Position numbers and translations under genes: made by a program. Shown one piece after another: positions 61,050 to 64,000 of a DNA stretch of 64,000 nucleotides; the first letter of the stretch is position 1, and every line of letters begins with the position of its first letter. The stretch is from NCBI GenBank assembly GCA_030762175.1, contig JAUJEO010000021.1, forward strand, positions 868,001 through 932,000, in the 5' to 3' direction. Below the pieces are notes generated by a model that saw nothing but the letters and a program-made list of their open reading frames with translations, was not told where the DNA came from and made no database searches. This DNA is from Metallyticus violacea (lineage: Eukaryota > Arthropoda > Insecta > Mantodea > Metallyticidae).

Positions 61050-63967
61050 TAGCCTCAGTAAAGCATATTATGCACAAAGAATCTCGAAAAGAAAAAAGTT
61101 TTTTTTCGAAGTTTCGAAACTTCGTTTGACTCAGTTTTTTTCCGTTCTAATTTGACATAACTGGTTCTCTTTCATTATACTAGTTTGATAGCCTCAGTTA
61201 AGCATATTATATGCAAAGAATCTCGAAAAGAAAAAATTTTTTTTTCGAATTTTGGAAACTTCGTTAGAATCACTTTTTTTCCGTTCTTATTTTAGGTAAC
61301 TGGTTCTCTTTCATTATACTAATTTGATAGCCTCAGTAAAGCATATTATGCGCAAAGAATCTTGAAAAGAAAAAAAATTTTTTTCGAAGTTTGGAAACGT
61401 CGTTAGAATCACTTTTATTCCGTTCTTATTTGAGATAACTGGTTCTCTTTCATTATACTAGTTTGATAGCCTCAGAAAAGCATATTATGCGCAAAGAATC
61501 TCGAAAAGAAAAAAGTTTTTATTCGAAGTTTGGAAACTTCGTTTTGAATAACTTTTTTTCGGTTCTTATTTAAGATAACTGGTTCTCTTTCATTATACTA
61601 GTTTGATAGCCTCAGAAAAGCATATTATGCGCAAAGAATCTCGAAAAGAAAAAATTTTTTTTTCGAAGTTTGGAAACTTCGTTAGAATCACTTTTTTTCC
61701 GTTCTTATTTGAGATAACTGGTTCTCTTTCATTATACTAGTTTGATAGCCTCAGAAAAGCATATTATGCGCAAAGAATCTCGAAAAGAAAAAAATTTTTT
61801 TTCGAAGTTTGGAAACTTCGTTAGAATCACTTTTTTTCCGTTCTTATTTGAAATAACTGGTTGTCTTTCATTATACTAATTTGATAGCCTCAGTAAAGCA
61901 TATTATGCGCAAAGAATCTCGAAAAGAAAAAAAAATTTTTTCGAAGTTTGGAAACGTCGTTAGAATCACTTTTTTTCCGTTCTTATTTGAGATAACTGGT
62001 TCTCTTTCATTATACTAGTTTGATAGCCTCAGAAAGGCATATTATGCGCAAAGAATCTCGAAAAGAAAAAAGTTTTTTTTCGAAGTTTGGAAACTTCGTT
62101 TGAATAACTTTTTTTCCGTTCTTATTTGAGATAACTGGTTCTATTTCATTATACTAGTTTGATAGCCTCAGAAAAGCATATTATGCGCAAAGAATCTCGA
62201 AAAGAAAAAAGTTTTTTTTCGAAGTTTGGAAACTTCGTTTGAATAACTTTTTTTGCGTTCTTATTTGAGATAACTGGTTCTATTTCATTATACTAGTTTG
62301 ATAGCCTCAGAAAAGCATATTATGCGCAAAGAATCTTGAAAAGAAAAAGTTTTTTTTCGAAGTTTGGAAACTTCGTTTGAATAACTTTTTTTCCGTTCTT
62401 ATTTGAGATAACTGGTTCTCTTTCATTATACTAGTTTGATAGCCTCAGAAAAGCATATTATGCACAAAGAATCTCGAAAAGAAAAAAAAATTTTTTCGAA
62501 ATTAGGAAACTTCGTTAGAATCACTTTTTTTCCGCTCTTATTTGAGATAACTGTTTCTCTTTCATTATACTAGTTTGATAGCCTCAGCAAAGCATATTAT
62601 GCACAAAGAATCTCAAAAAGAAAAAAAATTTTTTTCGAAGTTTGGAACTTCGTTTGAATCACTTTTTTTCCGTTCTTATTTGAGATAACTGGTTCTCTTT
62701 CATTATACTAGTTTGATAGCCTCAGTAAAGCATATCATGCACAAAGAATCTCGAAAAGAAAAAAAAATTTTTTCGAAGTTTGGAAACTTCATTAGAATCA
62801 CTTTTTTTCCGTTCTTATTTGAGATAACTGGTTCTCTTTCATTATAGTAGTTTGATAGCCTCAGAAAAGCATATTATGCACAAAGAATCTCGAAAAGAAA
62901 AAAAAAATTTTTCGAAGTTAGGAAACTTCGTTAGAATCACTTTTTTTCCGTTCTTATTTGAGATAACTGGTTCTCTTTCATTATACTAGTTTGATAGCCT
63001 CAGCAAAGCATATTATGCACAAAGAATCTCGAAAAGAATTAAAATTTTTTTCGAAGTTTGGAAACTTCGTTTGAATCACTTTTTTTCCGTTCTTATTTGA
63101 GATAACTGGTTCTCTTTCACTATACTAGTTTGATAGCCTCAGTAAAGCATATTATGCACAAAGAATCTCGAAAAGAAAAAAGTTTTTTTTCGAAGTTTCT
63201 AAACTTCGTTTGAATCACTTTTTTTCCGTTCTAATTTGAGATAACTGGTTCTCTTTCATTATACTAGTTTGATAGCCTCAGTAAAGCATATTATGTGCAA
63301 AGAATCTCGAAAAGAAAAAAAATTTTTTTCGAAGTTTGGAAACTTCGTTAGAATCACTTTTTTTCCGTTCTTATTTTAGATAACTGGTTGTCTTTCATTA
63401 TACTAATTTGATAGCCTCAGTAAAGCATATTATGCGCAAAGAATCTCGAAAAGAAAAAAAAATTTTTTCGAAGTTTGGAAACGTCGTTAGAATCACTTTT
63501 TTTCCGTTCTTATTTGAGATAACTGGTTCTCTTTCATTATACTAGTTTGATAGCCTCTGAAAGGCATATTATGCGCAAAGAATCTCGAAAAGAAAAAAGT
63601 TTTTTTTCGAAGTTTGGAAACTTCGTTTGAATAACTTTTTTTCCGTTCTTATTTGAGATAACTGGTTCTATTTCATTATACTAGTTTGATAGCCTCAGAA
63701 AAGCATATTATGCGCAAAGAATCTCGAAAAGAAAAAATTTTTTTTTCGAAGTTTGGGAACTTCGTTAGAATCACTTTTTTTCCGTTCTTATTTGAGATTA
63801 CTGGTTCTCTTTCATTATAGTAGTTTGATAGCCTCAGAAAAGCATATTATGCACAAAGAATCTCGAAAAGAAAAAATTTTTTTTTCGAAGTTTGGAAACG
63901 TCGTTTGAATCACTTTTATTCCGTTCTTATTTGAGATAACTGGTTCTCTTTCACTATACTAGTTTGA
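61050..63967. repeat. HOR block, 21 monomers (2918 bp)
   Basis: Order: a b c d e e/h i j j2 w v u p f t g h i j k l. j2 is an extra j-like monomer (aaaagc left end, tttttttgcgttc) next to j. w to j is a third copy of the 10-mer seen at 57880 and 59270. f' is missing because its left half is fused to l at about 63850-63890. g again has gtttctaaac (about 63196), shared with 60138. Confidence 0.84.
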
Positions 63968-64000
63968 TAGCCTCAGTAAAGCATATTATGCACAAAGAAT
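63968..64000. repeat. Start of the next HOR block (cut by window edge)
   Basis: It starts tagcctcagtaaagcatatt then atgcacaaagaat, as every type a monomer does, and follows a normal l monomer with tcactatac. The array therefore continues beyond the window. Confidence 0.8.

Larger units (their letters stand above)
1..64000. repeat. Continuous satellite DNA array, monomer about 139 bp
   Basis: The landmark tagcctcag recurs every 137-141 bp from 112 to 63968 (for example 112, 251, 390, 529, 668, 807, 946, 1083, 1222, 1361), giving about 461 head-to-tail monomers. All copies are in one orientation, and no stretch fails to align to the monomer, so no part holds a gene, transposable element or unique spacer. 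Base composition is about 30% G+C, with A/T homopolymers in every copy. Established knowledge: megabase arrays of 100-200 bp monomers with HOR structure are typical of eukaryotic centromeres and heterochromatin. The centromeric role is inference. I do not recognise the family. Confidence 0.98.

Noticed and set aside
1..64000. CRISPR array
   Set aside because: The spacing is regular, but the whole 139-bp unit is repeated and there are no unique spacers between short repeats. The unit is too long, and no cas-like gene is present.
1..64000. Known satellite identity such as Arabidopsis 178-180 bp, human alpha 171 bp or Rhynchospora Tyba 172 bp
   Set aside because: The length and the sequence landmarks do not match those families as I know them. 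The family is left unnamed instead of forcing a match.
1..64000. tRNA, rRNA or other RNA genes and promoters
   Set aside because: No cloverleaf, box A/B or rRNA-like sequence stands out. TATA-like strings such as cattatact repeat in every monomer and are uninformative.
1..64000. Assembly artefact (false expansion of the duplications)
   Set aside because: It cannot be excluded without reads. However, the copies carry distinct substitutions and whole-monomer indels, which argues against simple duplicate insertion by an assembler, so the duplications are kept as features.

Overview
The whole 64 kb window is one uninterrupted block of tandem satellite DNA. A single AT-rich monomer of about 139 bp (about 30% G+C in my hand consensus) runs head to tail about 461 times. 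Every copy is in the same orientation, and I see no gene, transposon, rDNA, telomere repeat or unique sequence anywhere. Long, layered satellite arrays of this kind are typical of eukaryotic centromeric, pericentromeric or other constitutive heterochromatin. I do not recognise the monomer family, so I cannot name the organism. A plant, insect or other eukaryote would all fit, and a prokaryote would not.

Each monomer carries three dyads in its left half: GCATA-T-TATGC, then TCGAAAA...TTTTCGA around an A/T tract, then CGAAGTTT-NN-AAACTTCG. In two monomer types the last dyad is a perfect 18-bp palindrome. The A/T tract is AnT(15-n): its total length is nearly fixed at 15 while the A-to-T switch point slides from n=5 to n=11.

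Monomers fall into about 25 to 30 recognisable types by shared private variants. I name them a to l, n1 to n8, p to w and so on. Type a (palindromic stem followed by tttgactcag) was used as a phase marker. Marker-to-marker blocks contain 12, 16, 36, 11, 16, 36, 38, 22, 11, 11, 18, 17, 20, 11, 15, 15, 15, 16, 24, 11, 11, 24, 34 and 21 monomers. Nearly all blocks open with a-b-c-(d-e) and close with (j)-k-(f')-l, while the interior is assembled from a limited set of modules. This is a mosaic higher-order repeat (HOR) with a constant frame and a variable interior, not a fixed-length HOR.

Layered on this are large recent duplications. Positions 1-8884 recur at 8885-17628 and partly at 17629-19190. 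About 19.27-30.4 kb recurs at about 42.73-54.0 kb. About 27.5-30.4 kb recurs at 36.6-39.5 kb. About 31.3-36.0 kb is a 17-monomer tandem duplication, and about 37.9-42.0 kb a 15-monomer one. About 44.9-49.5 kb recurs at 54.5-59.25 kb. About 57.88-60.66 kb is a 10-monomer tandem duplication. Copies share private variants and differ mainly by single substitutions, one-base homopolymer changes and whole-monomer indels. Hybrid monomers at the breakpoints keep monomer register, as expected for unequal crossover, and at least one looks like a gene-conversion patch. All short open frames here are by-products of the satellite and are not annotated as genes. Identities and counts were made by eye and should be recomputed.
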